Shown piece by piece: positions 27,898-37,133 of a stretch of DNA of 64,000 nt. The stretch spans positions 40,311 through 104,310 of the forward strand of contig CABYQR010000002.1 in NCBI GenBank assembly GCA_902521155.1. The letters are read 5' to 3'. A program made the translations under genes and the position numbers. This DNA is from an uncultured Alphaproteobacteria bacterium. GTDB taxonomy: Bacteria; Pseudomonadota; Alphaproteobacteria; HIMB59. The notes under the pieces are model-generated. The model was not told the DNA's origin, did not search any database, and was given only the letters and a program-made list of their open reading frames with translations. Every line of letters starts with the position of its first letter. Positions within the stretch are counted from its first letter, which is position 1.

Positions 27898-29765
27898 AAA
27901 GATACTAACTCAGTTATTAGGTTAGTATACTTCTTGGGGTCATCTAAATTTTCCCCTTCCATTAACTTTGCATGATCATATAAAATTTCGCTAAACTTAT
28001 CTTTTTGATCCTTTTCAAGCATTTGAACTTTTGAAACTAGGCTATGGTCTATATTTATCTCTAGAATCCTCTTCTCGTCATTAATATTTTGATTATTTGC
28101 GGCCATCAATTTTTTTAAATGCATATCCATATCATTCTCATCCGCTACTAAACAAGATGCACTAGTAGTAAGTCTTTTAGAAACTTTTACATCTTTTACT
28201 TTTTCTTTAAGGTGTTCTTTGAGATAAACAATAAAATCTGATACTTCTTTTGTTTCTTTGGTTTTCATATCTTTTTTGGATGAGTCTCCAATATCAACCT
28301 CACCTTTAGTAATTGATGTAAATTCGAAATCCTTAAACTTCATTTTCATTGGCATCCAAAACTCATCGACAGGATCAGTTACAAGTAAGACGTTTATTTT
28401 TTTATTTTTGAATAATTCCATTTGAGGGCTATTCATAAGGTTTTCTTTATTCTCTCCTGAAATATAATAAATTTTCTTCTTGTCATTTGGGTAGTCGGAT
28501 ATGTATTCATTAAGAGTAATCATTTCTTCTTTTTCTGAGCAGTTAAACATAGTGAAATCAAAGATTTGGTCATGAAAATCATTAAATTCATAAAGACCTT
28601 CTTTTACAACGGGTCCAAAATTCTTCCAAAAAGATATAAACTCATCTGGTTTTTTTTTCTTTAATTCTGAAATTTCTTTTAGAACTCTTTTTGTTAAAGC
28701 GGTCGCAATTTTATTAATTACAGCATTATTTTGAAGAATTTCTCTCGATATATTTAAACTTAAATCTTCAGTATCTACTACCCCGGGTATAAACCTTAGC
28801 CAAGCAGGAATCAAAGCATCTAATTTGTCAGAGATAAATATCTTATTAACATAAAGTTTTAGGTTATTTTTTCTATCAGGGTGATAAAGGTCTTGAGGTT
28901 GAGATTTAGGCAGGAAAAGTAGAGATGTATAATTTACAACACCCTCAGCTTTAAAATGAATTGTTTTAAGTGGTTCATCATAAAATGATGAGGTTTGGTT
29001 ATAAAAGTTTTTGTAATCCTCCTCCTTAATTTTTGATTTTTCTTTTAGCCATATTGCTTCTGCAGAATTAACTTGTGTTTCTTTATCCTCTTTATTTTCC
29101 TTATCTTTTTTTTCTTTTTTATCATCTTCGGAACTAACAAAAATTGGGAATGGCACAAAGTCAGAATATTTTTTGACTATATCTTCTATTTTATATTTAC
29201 TAAGAAATTCACTTTCATCTTTTTTTATAGAAAGTGTTATCTCAGTTCCTTGACTATTATATTCAGTACTCTCTATTGAAAATGTTCCCTTACCGTCAGA
29301 TGTCCACAAAAAAGACTCTTTAGAGTCATATTTTTTTGATCTAACTAAAACTTGATCTGAAACCATGAAAGATGAATAAAAACCAACTCCAAATTTTCCA
29401 ATCTGAGTTATATCTCCTTTTTTATCTCCCATTTTTTTAATAAATTCTTCAGTGCCTGACTTTGCAATGGTTCCGAGGTTTGATTTCATATCCTCTTCGT
29501 TCATTCCAATACCATTATCTTTGATTGTAATCGTTTTATTCTTTTCGTTTAAATGTATGCGTATCTCAAATTGAGATGTCTTGTTTAAACTTGAATTTGT
29601 CTGACTTACATAGCGTAGTTTTTCACAGGCATCTGAGGAGTTAGATATGAGCTCTCTTAAGAATATCTCCTTTTCTGTGTAAAGAGAGTTAGCTACAATA
29701 TCTAGTAATTTAGATACCTCAGTTTCAAATTTTACTGTTTTCTTTTCCGCTTGTTGTTTAGTCAT
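27894..29765 (-). CDS. htpG: Chaperone protein HtpG (Hsp90)
   Basis: The 623-residue bacterial Hsp90 has a GHKL ATPase N-terminal domain with FLRELISNSSDACEKLR, DNGIGM and GQFGVGFYS-type blocks (here IGKFGVGFYSSFM), a middle domain with LNISREILQ, and the C-terminal dimerisation part. There is a Lys/Glu-rich linker around residue 215. It has a 27-base spacer from the divergent M17 peptidase gene and is co-translated with the small zinc-finger gene downstream. Confidence 0.97.
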   Translation of the reverse strand: MTKQQAEKKTVKFETEVSKLLDIVANSLYTEKEIFLRELISNSSDACEKLRYVSQTNSSLNKTSQFEIRIHLNEKNKTITIKDNGIGMNEEDMKSNLGTIAKSGTEEFIKKMGDKKGDITQIGKFGVGFYSSFMVSDQVLVRSKKYDSKESFLWTSDGKGTFSIESTEYNSQGTEITLSIKKDESEFLSKYKIEDIVKKYSDFVPFPIFVSSEDDKKEKKDKENKEDKETQVNSAEAIWLKEKSKIKEEDYKNFYNQTSSFYDEPLKTIHFKAEGVVNYTSLLFLPKSQPQDLYHPDRKNNLKLYVNKIFISDKLDALIPAWLRFIPGVVDTEDLSLNISREILQNNAVINKIATALTKRVLKEISELKKKKPDEFISFWKNFGPVVKEGLYEFNDFHDQIFDFTMFNCSEKEEMITLNEYISDYPNDKKKIYYISGENKENLMNSPQMELFKNKKINVLLVTDPVDEFWMPMKMKFKDFEFTSITKGEVDIGDSSKKDMKTKETKEVSDFIVYLKEHLKEKVKDVKVSKRLTTSASCLVADENDMDMHLKKLMAANNQNINDEKRILEINIDHSLVSKVQMLEKDQKDKFSEILYDHAKLMEGENLDDPKKYTNLITELVSL

Positions 29766-29792
29766 TTTTTTCTAATATCCTTACTATAAGCT

Positions 29793-31145
29793 ATGTTTAC
29801 AAATGATAATACCGAGTGTTCTACAAAAATTTCTATCATTTCTCAAAATAAATTCGATAGTTGGTTAGCTAAACAGCAACTATTCACTAAAAATTGGTGT
29901 TTATCTAATAATTTCAAGGGAGAAAAGTTAAAAATTTTAAAAATACCATATCCCGATGGCCGCTTAAATGAGGTGATTATTGGGGAGGGGCAAAATAAAG
30001 ATTTATCAGGTGTCAGTAAATTTGCCTCATCAAATAAGGGCAATTATTATATTTCCACTAAATTTGCCCTCTGTGATGATTTAGAAGCTCAAAAAGCTTG
30101 GTCTTGGGGTAACTATAATCTCCGATCAAAATCTCCAAAAAATTTGCTTTATGTTGAAAATAAAAAAAGTCTAAATTTTCTTAATTTATATACAAATTCA
30201 CTTAATTTTTCACGAGATCTTATTAATTTGCCTGCCAATGAAATCAACCCAGTTTCTTTTTTTAATAAAGTAAAAAAGAGTCATCTATTTTCAAATTTTC
30301 ATTTCCATGATTATTCTCTCTCAGAAATTAAATCTAATTTTCCTTTAACGTATGCTGTTGGAAAATCCTCAAATTCCCAACCTCAAGTAATTCACATTTC
30401 TAATAAGAAAATTTTAAAAAAAGACAAACCTTTAGTAATTATTGGTAAAGGAGTTACATTTGATACGGGTGGAGTAAATATCAAGCCAGGTAACTCTATG
30501 AGGAATATGAAAAAGGATATGGGAGGATCTGCAATTGCAATATCTTTATTTTTATTAGCAAATTATTTATTAAAAAAAACAAAAATAGTTTTAATAATAC
30601 CGTTAGCTGAAAACTCAATATCATCAAATTCAATGCGACCTGGAGATATTTATTCTTCTCATTCAGGAAAAAAAGTTGAGATATCTCATACCGATGCAGA
30701 AGGTAGATTGCTTCTGGCTGATGCTATTGAACTAGCTAGCAAATATAATCCCAATCTAATCTTAGATTTTGCAACATTAACTGGTGCTGCACGAGTAGCA
30801 CTAGGAGAGGATTTACCAGCCTATTTTAGTAATGATGAAAATATTGCAAAAAAAATAGAAAAACTAAATCAAAAAAAACTCCGTTGTTGGAGATTACCTC
30901 TGTTTGAACCTTATAAGGTTAAACTTCATTCTGATGTAGCACATCTTTGTAATGCATCTTTAGATGGAATGGCTGGTGCTATTACTGCTGCCCTTTTTTT
31001 AAAAGAATTTTTAAAATCCCCAGTTTTACCTTGGGTTCATTTTGATACATTCGCTTGGTCATCGGGATCTATTCTCTCAACTAAAGGAGCTGCTCTTCAA
31101 GGTTTAGATATAATGATAGATTTTTTAGAAAACAATTATCATTGA
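29793..31145 (+). CDS. M17-family leucyl aminopeptidase
   Basis: This 450-residue cytosolic metallo-aminopeptidase, near PepB in size, has the metal-binding blocks GKGVTFDTGG (Lys and Asp), MKKDMGG and TDAEGRLLLADA (Asp and Glu). The usual NTDAEGRL signature reads HTDAEGRL here, a one-residue change outside the metal ligands. It trims N-terminal residues from peptides. Its TGA overlaps the TTG start of the following lipoprotein gene, so it is operonic with gshA-gshB downstream. Confidence 0.88.
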   Translation: MFTNDNTECSTKISIISQNKFDSWLAKQQLFTKNWCLSNNFKGEKLKILKIPYPDGRLNEVIIGEGQNKDLSGVSKFASSNKGNYYISTKFALCDDLEAQKAWSWGNYNLRSKSPKNLLYVENKKSLNFLNLYTNSLNFSRDLINLPANEINPVSFFNKVKKSHLFSNFHFHDYSLSEIKSNFPLTYAVGKSSNSQPQVIHISNKKILKKDKPLVIIGKGVTFDTGGVNIKPGNSMRNMKKDMGGSAIAISLFLLANYLLKKTKIVLIIPLAENSISSNSMRPGDIYSSHSGKKVEISHTDAEGRLLLADAIELASKYNPNLILDFATLTGAARVALGEDLPAYFSNDENIAKKIEKLNQKKLRCWRLPLFEPYKVKLHSDVAHLCNASLDGMAGAITAALFLKEFLKSPVLPWVHFDTFAWSSGSILSTKGAALQGLDIMIDFLENNYH

Positions 31146-31726
31146 TTAAATTTATTTTAGTCATTTGTTTTTTTTTAATAGGGTGCGTAACGGATCGCTC
31201 TTTTAATACTGCAAATATTTGCGATATTTTTAAAACAAACCCTAAATGGAAATCTTATACCGAAGATACGAAAAATAAATGGGGCGTCCCAGTTAGCTTA
31301 CAATTAAGCTTTATAAAACACGAGTCATCTTTTAAACGAACAGCAAGACCTCCCAGAAAAAAAGTTTTAGGAATTATTCCTGGTTTAAGGGCTTCTAGTG
31401 CCTATGGATATAGTCAAGCTCTTGACGGTACTTGGGAAGAGTACATTCAAGCTACCGGAAATTCTAATGCTGATAGGAAAAATTTTAGAGACGCTAGTGA
31501 TTTTATTGGGTGGTATGTAGATGGTTCTTATAGACTACTTAAATTAAGTAAAAATGATGTCTACAACCATTATCTGGCATATCATGAGGGAAGAGGTGGA
31601 TATCAAAAAAAGTCCTTTAATAAAAAAAAGTGGCTCTTAGATGTTGCACAAAAAGTAGAACGCCAAGCTAAAGATTATTCTAATCAAATTAAAAAATGTA
31701 AGTTTCATAAAAAAAGTGTGTTTTAG
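31142..31726 (+). CDS. Lysozyme-like (SLT-fold) lipoprotein
   Basis: The 194-residue protein has a lipoprotein signal peptide with lipobox LIGC (Cys15). It then has a lysozyme-like domain where HESSF carries the putative catalytic Glu, followed by SAYGYSQALDGTWEEYI and YLAYHEGRGGY, the pattern of a small group of outer-membrane transglycosylase-like lipoproteins. It probably acts on peptidoglycan. TTG start inside the preceding stop (TTGA). gshA starts on the next base after its TAG. Confidence 0.75.
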   Translation: MIKFILVICFFLIGCVTDRSFNTANICDIFKTNPKWKSYTEDTKNKWGVPVSLQLSFIKHESSFKRTARPPRKKVLGIIPGLRASSAYGYSQALDGTWEEYIQATGNSNADRKNFRDASDFIGWYVDGSYRLLKLSKNDVYNHYLAYHEGRGGYQKKSFNKKKWLLDVAQKVERQAKDYSNQIKKCKFHKKSVF

Positions 31727-33064
31727 TTGTTACAAAAATCAGATTTTATAAAATATTTCCAATCGAGTATTACTAAGCCTGAATATAAAGGAATAGGCAC
31801 AGAGCATGAAAAATTTATCTTTCATTGTGAAAATAAAAAAAGAATAGAATTTGACGGTGAGATAAGCATCCAAGATTTATTCCAATTTCTAGTAAATAAA
31901 GGTTGGCAAAATAACGAATATAACTCTTCAAACCAATTAATTTCACTCACTAAAAATGGAGCAAATATAACTTTAGAACCAGGATGTCAATTAGAGTTAT
32001 CTGGAAAAATACTCAAAAATGTTCATCAAACTTGTACGGAAACTTACGAACATTTAAATGAATTGCAAGAATACGCTGAGTTAAAAAATCTATGCATCAT
32101 AGGCCTTGGCTTTGATCCTGTTACAAAACTTGAGGATATCAATTTTATACCTAAAGATAGATATAAAATTATGAAAAATTATATGCCACAAGTAGGTAGT
32201 CGTGGGTTAGATATGATGGCTAGGACTTGTACTGTACAAGCGAACTTTGATTATTTTAGTGAAGAAGACTTGATTAAAAAATTTGTTGTAGCTAATAGAA
32301 TACAACCCATAGTCATGGCAATATTTTGCAACTCTCCTTTTCGAGAGTCTAAATATAATAACTATAAAAGTAACAGGATACTAACTTGGCAAGATACTGA
32401 CGAAGAGAGATGTGGAATTAAGAAAAATTTCTTAAGTAAGAATTTTACAATAGAAGAATATGTAGATTATGTCTTAAGTATTAAAAATTATTTTTTAAAA
32501 ATAAATGGAAAGTATATTGATACAACTCAATATTCATTTCTTCAATTATTACAAAAATTATCAAATGACGAAAAAGTAAATGAATATAATTTAACAATTA
32601 CAGACTGGATTAACCATCTTTCAACAATATTTACAGAAGTTCGTTTAAAATCTTATATGGAAGTTAGAGGGGCAGATGCTGGGAAATGGGAAATGATATG
32701 TGCTCTTCCTGCTTTTTGGACTGGTATTCTTTATGATGAAGATAATTTAAATTATTTATGGAAAGAGACGGAAAATTGGCCTCAAGAAAGTATTTTAGAG
32801 TTATATAAAAACATTCCTCATGAAGGTTTGAATGCTACTCTCATGGGAGAAAAAATTAATAAAAAGGGAAGTGAATTGTTAGATATATCAACTAAAGGAC
32901 TAAACAAAAGAGGCTATTTAAATTCCTTTGGTCAGGATGAAAGTATTCATTTAGAAAAATTAAAAAAGATTATTAAAGAACAAAAGACTCCAGCTGATGT
33001 CCTAATAGAAGATTTTAATCAATCACAAGATATCAACACTATAGTTAATCAAAGATATTATTAA
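31727..33064 (+). CDS. gshA: Glutamate-cysteine ligase, plant/alphaproteobacterial type
   Basis: This enzyme catalyses the first step of glutathione synthesis. The 445-residue protein opens with the GIGTEHEKFIF block and has ITLEPGCQLELSG, VGSRGLDMMARTCTVQANFDY and YMEVRGADAG, the pattern of plant-type enzymes widespread in alphaproteobacteria and unlike E. coli GshA. The start is TTG directly after the previous stop. gshB follows with one spacer base, so both glutathione enzymes are made from one message. Confidence 0.92.
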   Translation: MLQKSDFIKYFQSSITKPEYKGIGTEHEKFIFHCENKKRIEFDGEISIQDLFQFLVNKGWQNNEYNSSNQLISLTKNGANITLEPGCQLELSGKILKNVHQTCTETYEHLNELQEYAELKNLCIIGLGFDPVTKLEDINFIPKDRYKIMKNYMPQVGSRGLDMMARTCTVQANFDYFSEEDLIKKFVVANRIQPIVMAIFCNSPFRESKYNNYKSNRILTWQDTDEERCGIKKNFLSKNFTIEEYVDYVLSIKNYFLKINGKYIDTTQYSFLQLLQKLSNDEKVNEYNLTITDWINHLSTIFTEVRLKSYMEVRGADAGKWEMICALPAFWTGILYDEDNLNYLWKETENWPQESILELYKNIPHEGLNATLMGEKINKKGSELLDISTKGLNKRGYLNSFGQDESIHLEKLKKIIKEQKTPADVLIEDFNQSQDINTIVNQRYY

Positions 33065-33065
33065 T

Positions 33066-34025
33066 ATGACTAAATTCTTATTTCAAATGGATGACCCAAA
33101 AAATTTTAATATCGAAGAGGACTCCACTTATCTAATGATCAAAGAGGCAGTATCCAGAGGTGTCAAATGCTTTTATAACGATCCTAAATGGATATATGTA
33201 GATTTAAATAAAAAAAAAAAAATAAAATCTAAAGTTTTTGAAATTTTTGTTAAAAAAAATAATCAAATTTCTTATGCTAGCAACAAATCAAAAGTGATGG
33301 ATCTTGAGGTATTTGATGTAGTATTTATCCGTCAAGATCCTCCTTTCAATCTGCAGTATATTTCAAATACCTACTTACTAGATCATTTACAAAATCCACT
33401 TATTATTAATAACCCTCAAGAAATAAGAAATTATCCTGAAAAACATATTATGATGAATTTTCCTGAATTAACTCCTCCTACTTTAATCTCTTCAGAACCT
33501 GACTCCATTATTAATTTTATTAATAAACAAGATTCAGTAGTTATTAAACCAGCCTATGGTAATGGTGGATTAGGTATCGAAAAAATTGATAAAAATAAAA
33601 AAAATTTAAGACCCTTTATAAAAAAATATATAAATAAATTTTCCAATAGCCCAGTAATTGTTCAAAAATTTCTTAAGAAATATCATAAAGGAGATAAAAG
33701 AATTATTCTACTCAATGGTAAGGTTCAAGGCGCCGTCTTAAGAGTTCCAAAAAAAAATAGTATTAAAGCGAATTTTCATGCTGGTGGTAATGCCTTAAAG
33801 ACCTCATTATCTGTTAAAGAAAAAATGATATGTCAAAAAATAAAAAAATTTTTAATTTTAAAACAATTATATTTTGTCGGTATTGATGTCATTGATGGAT
33901 ACCTTACTGAAATTAACATAACTTCACCTACTGGAATTCAAGAAATTAACCGTCTAAATGGAGTTAAAATAGAAAAAAATATAATTGATTTTGTGATGGA
34001 ATCACTGAAGAAGGTTTTCAAATAA
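33066..34025 (+). CDS. gshB: Glutathione synthetase
   Basis: This ATP-grasp ligase joins glycine to gamma-glutamylcysteine. The 319-residue protein has the N-terminal FLFQMDDP block, DVVFIRQDPPFN, VVIKPAYGNGGLGI (ATP-grasp lysine and glycine loop), and the C-terminal VGIDVIDGYLTEINITSPTG metal site. Codons 49-52 sit in a run of thirteen A (33210-33222), an unusually long homopolymer in a coding region. The 3' end overlaps the convergent AsmA-like gene by 24 bases. Confidence 0.95.
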   Translation: MTKFLFQMDDPKNFNIEEDSTYLMIKEAVSRGVKCFYNDPKWIYVDLNKKKKIKSKVFEIFVKKNNQISYASNKSKVMDLEVFDVVFIRQDPPFNLQYISNTYLLDHLQNPLIINNPQEIRNYPEKHIMMNFPELTPPTLISSEPDSIINFINKQDSVVIKPAYGNGGLGIEKIDKNKKNLRPFIKKYINKFSNSPVIVQKFLKKYHKGDKRIILLNGKVQGAVLRVPKKNSIKANFHAGGNALKTSLSVKEKMICQKIKKFLILKQLYFVGIDVIDGYLTEINITSPTGIQEINRLNGVKIEKNIIDFVMESLKKVFK

Positions 34026-36191
34026 TTTATTAATATTTTTTTGGATTAATTCTTCAATAGGTTTTTTTATGGTGCCATCGGGTATAATACGCTCATAAGA
34101 GTAAGAACCATTTTTAAATTTTACGACTAAGTCTTCCTCATCGATGACATCAAATATCGTAATTTTATAATCACCATTATTGTATTCAAATTCTCCTAAT
34201 AAATTATCACCATTAGGGCCAGTCAAAGTTAATTTTTTTATTATAAATTTATTTTTAGTTTTGTTATCAATATTTCCATTTACAGTGACTGATTGATTAA
34301 CAAACGATCTAGATAGTTTTCCAAGCAATACATTAACTTGACTGAAATCTTCTATATCTTGAGAGAGAGATTGCATAAACATGAGCAAACCTAACTCATC
34401 ATCTGATATAACAACTTCGATATCACCATTTATAGTTCCTCCAATATCTAAGTAACTATCAGGACTAATAAAATTAGGCGCAACTAAATCGACATTTATA
34501 AATCCTTTGATACGGTTTGTTTTAAAGAATTTTTTATCAAGTTGATTTATATTAATTTTTTCAAAATTTACTGAACCTTTAAATTGACTACTAGAAATCT
34601 CACCAGATATATTGCCTATAATATTGTCTTCTTGAATAAACTCTATGCCATTAATAAGAGTTGAATTTTCTTTGAGATCAAGAAAAATACTACCTTGTAT
34701 TTCTTCAAAATTAATTAATTCAATATAATTCAAATATCTAAGTTGATTTGTTTGATCTAAAATTGTTTTAATATGAAAAAGCCTGATACCATTAAATTTA
34801 ATATTTAGGAGAGTTTCTTTAAAATTTTTTAAATTTACATCTCCTGTAATATTGAGGTTCGAATTTTCTGAAACTGGAATTTCCAAATTTACAATTTCTA
34901 AATTGGTATCTGTTAAAAAACAATCTAAATCAATGTAATTTGTATCAAGACTTGTTAAAATTTCTTCCAATTGGGGAAAGGGGAATAAATCGAATTGATT
35001 AAATTTAGTTAACTTAATTTCAAGGTTTCTATTATTTTTATTATAGATATCTATTTCACCACTTATTGTTGCATTAGACTCTCCATCAATAACATTCAAG
35101 GTATCAATTTTAAAAAGACCCTTATTTAGAGCAGAATTTATTTTTAATTGATCAAATTTAATTTTAGAAAATTTATTTAAAAAATTAAAATTATTAATTA
35201 ACTCTAAAATTTCTTCAGATGAAGTAGAGGTTAATTCTATGTTTAAATTACTATCAAATATATTATCGCTTTTAATTAATCCTTTTACTGAAATATTAGT
35301 GCCCAAGTTCGATTGATAAGAGAAACTACTCTCTTTCAACATGCCTTCATTATAGTCGATATTGAAATTTTTTAAGATACCCTCTGGTAGAGCTTTTAAA
35401 TCAGGGCCTGAATATAAATTATCAATAAATTTAATAATATTTTTCGAAGTAATGTTTGATCCACTTATTTTAAAGTCAGAGTTTAAAATATTTTGTATAT
35501 CAATAATTCCTAAAAGATTAATTTTAGAGTCATCTCTTAGATTAAGTTCAAACTTATCTAATACTAAAGTATCTTCTAAATACTCACCTTTTAAATCAAT
35601 GGTAGAAAAACTTATTTGCTTTAAGAATTTTTGATATTTCTCATCAAGAAGTAATACTAATTCATCTATTTCTAATCCATCAATTGAAAAGATTAACTTT
35701 TTAAGAGAACTATCATCGACATAGGCGTCAAATGAAATACTTGCACCTTTGTATTTAAATTTATTCGATTCTATACGAGTTAGATTATTTGTATTTACAA
35801 TTTTTAAATTTAAATTTTCTACTTCGTCTTCCAATAAAACTGAATTATTTACTAAATTAGTAGTAATATTTTGTAAATTAGCATTTTCTAATTGTATTGA
35901 GATATTATTTTTATCAAATAAAGACCTAGATAATTCTATAGTGGGCACACTAACTTCAGCTTCAATTGAATTATGTTTCAAAGCAAAAACTGAATTAATC
36001 ATTTCAATTTTAGGAGAAGGTAGAATTAATAGTGACTGTCTTTCAGATGAATTTAGAGAGAACAAACCACTTGTTTCATCCTCAATTCTTTCTGAGGTAA
36101 GAGCTTCAACGGGTAATTTAATAAAACTTAAAATAGTCAAAGCTATGACTAGTATTAAGGAAGCATATGTAATAACTCTAAATTTTTTCAT
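34002..36191 (-). CDS. AsmA-like envelope protein
   Basis: The 729-residue protein has an N-terminal membrane anchor (residues about 5-24) and a long beta-rich repetitive periplasmic body. It fits the AsmA/TamB-like repeating beta-groove group in layout, with a C-terminal region (about 600-729) containing a DIEVVISDDELGLLMFMQ-like stretch and NGNIDNKTKNKF. Such proteins are linked to lipid transfer or outer-membrane biogenesis. Assignment rests on overall architecture and not on catalytic residues. Confidence 0.6.
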   Translation of the reverse strand: MKKFRVITYASLILVIALTILSFIKLPVEALTSERIEDETSGLFSLNSSERQSLLILPSPKIEMINSVFALKHNSIEAEVSVPTIELSRSLFDKNNISIQLENANLQNITTNLVNNSVLLEDEVENLNLKIVNTNNLTRIESNKFKYKGASISFDAYVDDSSLKKLIFSIDGLEIDELVLLLDEKYQKFLKQISFSTIDLKGEYLEDTLVLDKFELNLRDDSKINLLGIIDIQNILNSDFKISGSNITSKNIIKFIDNLYSGPDLKALPEGILKNFNIDYNEGMLKESSFSYQSNLGTNISVKGLIKSDNIFDSNLNIELTSTSSEEILELINNFNFLNKFSKIKFDQLKINSALNKGLFKIDTLNVIDGESNATISGEIDIYNKNNRNLEIKLTKFNQFDLFPFPQLEEILTSLDTNYIDLDCFLTDTNLEIVNLEIPVSENSNLNITGDVNLKNFKETLLNIKFNGIRLFHIKTILDQTNQLRYLNYIELINFEEIQGSIFLDLKENSTLINGIEFIQEDNIIGNISGEISSSQFKGSVNFEKININQLDKKFFKTNRIKGFINVDLVAPNFISPDSYLDIGGTINGDIEVVISDDELGLLMFMQSLSQDIEDFSQVNVLLGKLSRSFVNQSVTVNGNIDNKTKNKFIIKKLTLTGPNGDNLLGEFEYNNGDYKITIFDVIDEEDLVVKFKNGSYSYERIIPDGTIKKPIEELIQKNINKLFENLLQ

Positions 36192-36203
36192 ATTATCGTA
36201 AGC

Positions 36204-37133
36204 TTATATGTATTGATAAGTAAAGTAAGCCAAGTAAGATAATATTAGCCCTATTGATATTAATTTTCCAGCCAACCTTAAGTAAATAATTATAAAAAAT
36301 ATAATGGAAGTTATTAAGAATAGCCATTTATCTATATTCGATAGCAAATTATAGTAATTTATCTCCCCATTTATAAAAATAGCAATCAAGGTTATTCCTA
36401 ATATATTTGCTATATTTGAACCTAAAATATTTCCAATAGCCAAATTATTTTGTTTTTTTATAATTGAAATGATAGTAGCAACAACTTCAGGTAAAGACGT
36501 TCCAAATGCAACTACAGTGATACCAATTGTTGTTTCTGCTACACCAAATACTTCAGTAAGATTTTTAGCATAATCAATGAAATAACGAGAGCTAAAAAAT
36601 AAAACTATAAATGCTAATATAATCTTAAAGACTAGTATGTACGTTGATTGATCTTTAATATTATTATCTAATACTTCTTCGCTAGGAGTTTTTTTTAGCT
36701 CAAAGTAAAAAAATAAAATTAATAAAAAAATTAAAATAAGACCTAATTTCAAATCTATATTTAGATTAAAAATTATTAAAAGAAAAAATAAAAATGAAAA
36801 TATTAGAAAAAATCGCAATGTACTTTTATCTTCTTTACCCAAATTTAAATGCACAATAGGAAATACCATAATACCACCTACTAATAAAATATTAGCTATA
36901 TTACTACCTACTAGATTACCAGCAACTATACCCTCAGAGTTTAATTTTAGAGCTTGAAAAGTAGCTGCAAATTCAGGAAGAGAGGTACCTATAGCTATTA
37001 TAAAAATTCCAACAAATATCTCTCTTATTTTAAAGACATTAGAAATTGCTATAGAATTTTTAATGGCATAGTCACATGACCAAATTAAAATACTTAAGCT
37101 AACTAAAAGACCTAATAAATTTTGAACTATCAA
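36204..37133 (-). CDS. CaCA-family calcium/sodium (cation) antiporter, YrbG-like
   Basis: The 309-residue protein with about ten membrane helices has two inverted alpha repeats, each with the exchanger motif: IAIGTSLPEFAATF and VVAFGTSLPEVVATI. GSNIANIL follows each (NLVGSNIANILL and GNILGSNIANILG). These are the ion-binding segments of the K+-dependent or YrbG-like Na+/Ca2+ exchangers. It overlaps the uvrB stop by four bases. Confidence 0.92.
   Translation of the reverse strand: MIVQNLLGLLVSLSILIWSCDYAIKNSIAISNVFKIREIFVGIFIIAIGTSLPEFAATFQALKLNSEGIVAGNLVGSNIANILLVGGIMVFPIVHLNLGKEDKSTLRFFLIFSFLFFLLIIFNLNIDLKLGLILIFLLILFFYFELKKTPSEEVLDNNIKDQSTYILVFKIILAFIVLFFSSRYFIDYAKNLTEVFGVAETTIGITVVAFGTSLPEVVATIISIIKKQNNLAIGNILGSNIANILGITLIAIFINGEINYYNLLSNIDKWLFLITSIIFFIIIYLRLAGKLISIGLILSYLAYFTYQYI

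Noticed and set aside
35749..36201. A 150-codon plus-strand frame antisense to the AsmA-like gene.
   Set aside because: It is a mirror frame of the N-terminal coding region, with composition expected from the opposite strand and no start signals.
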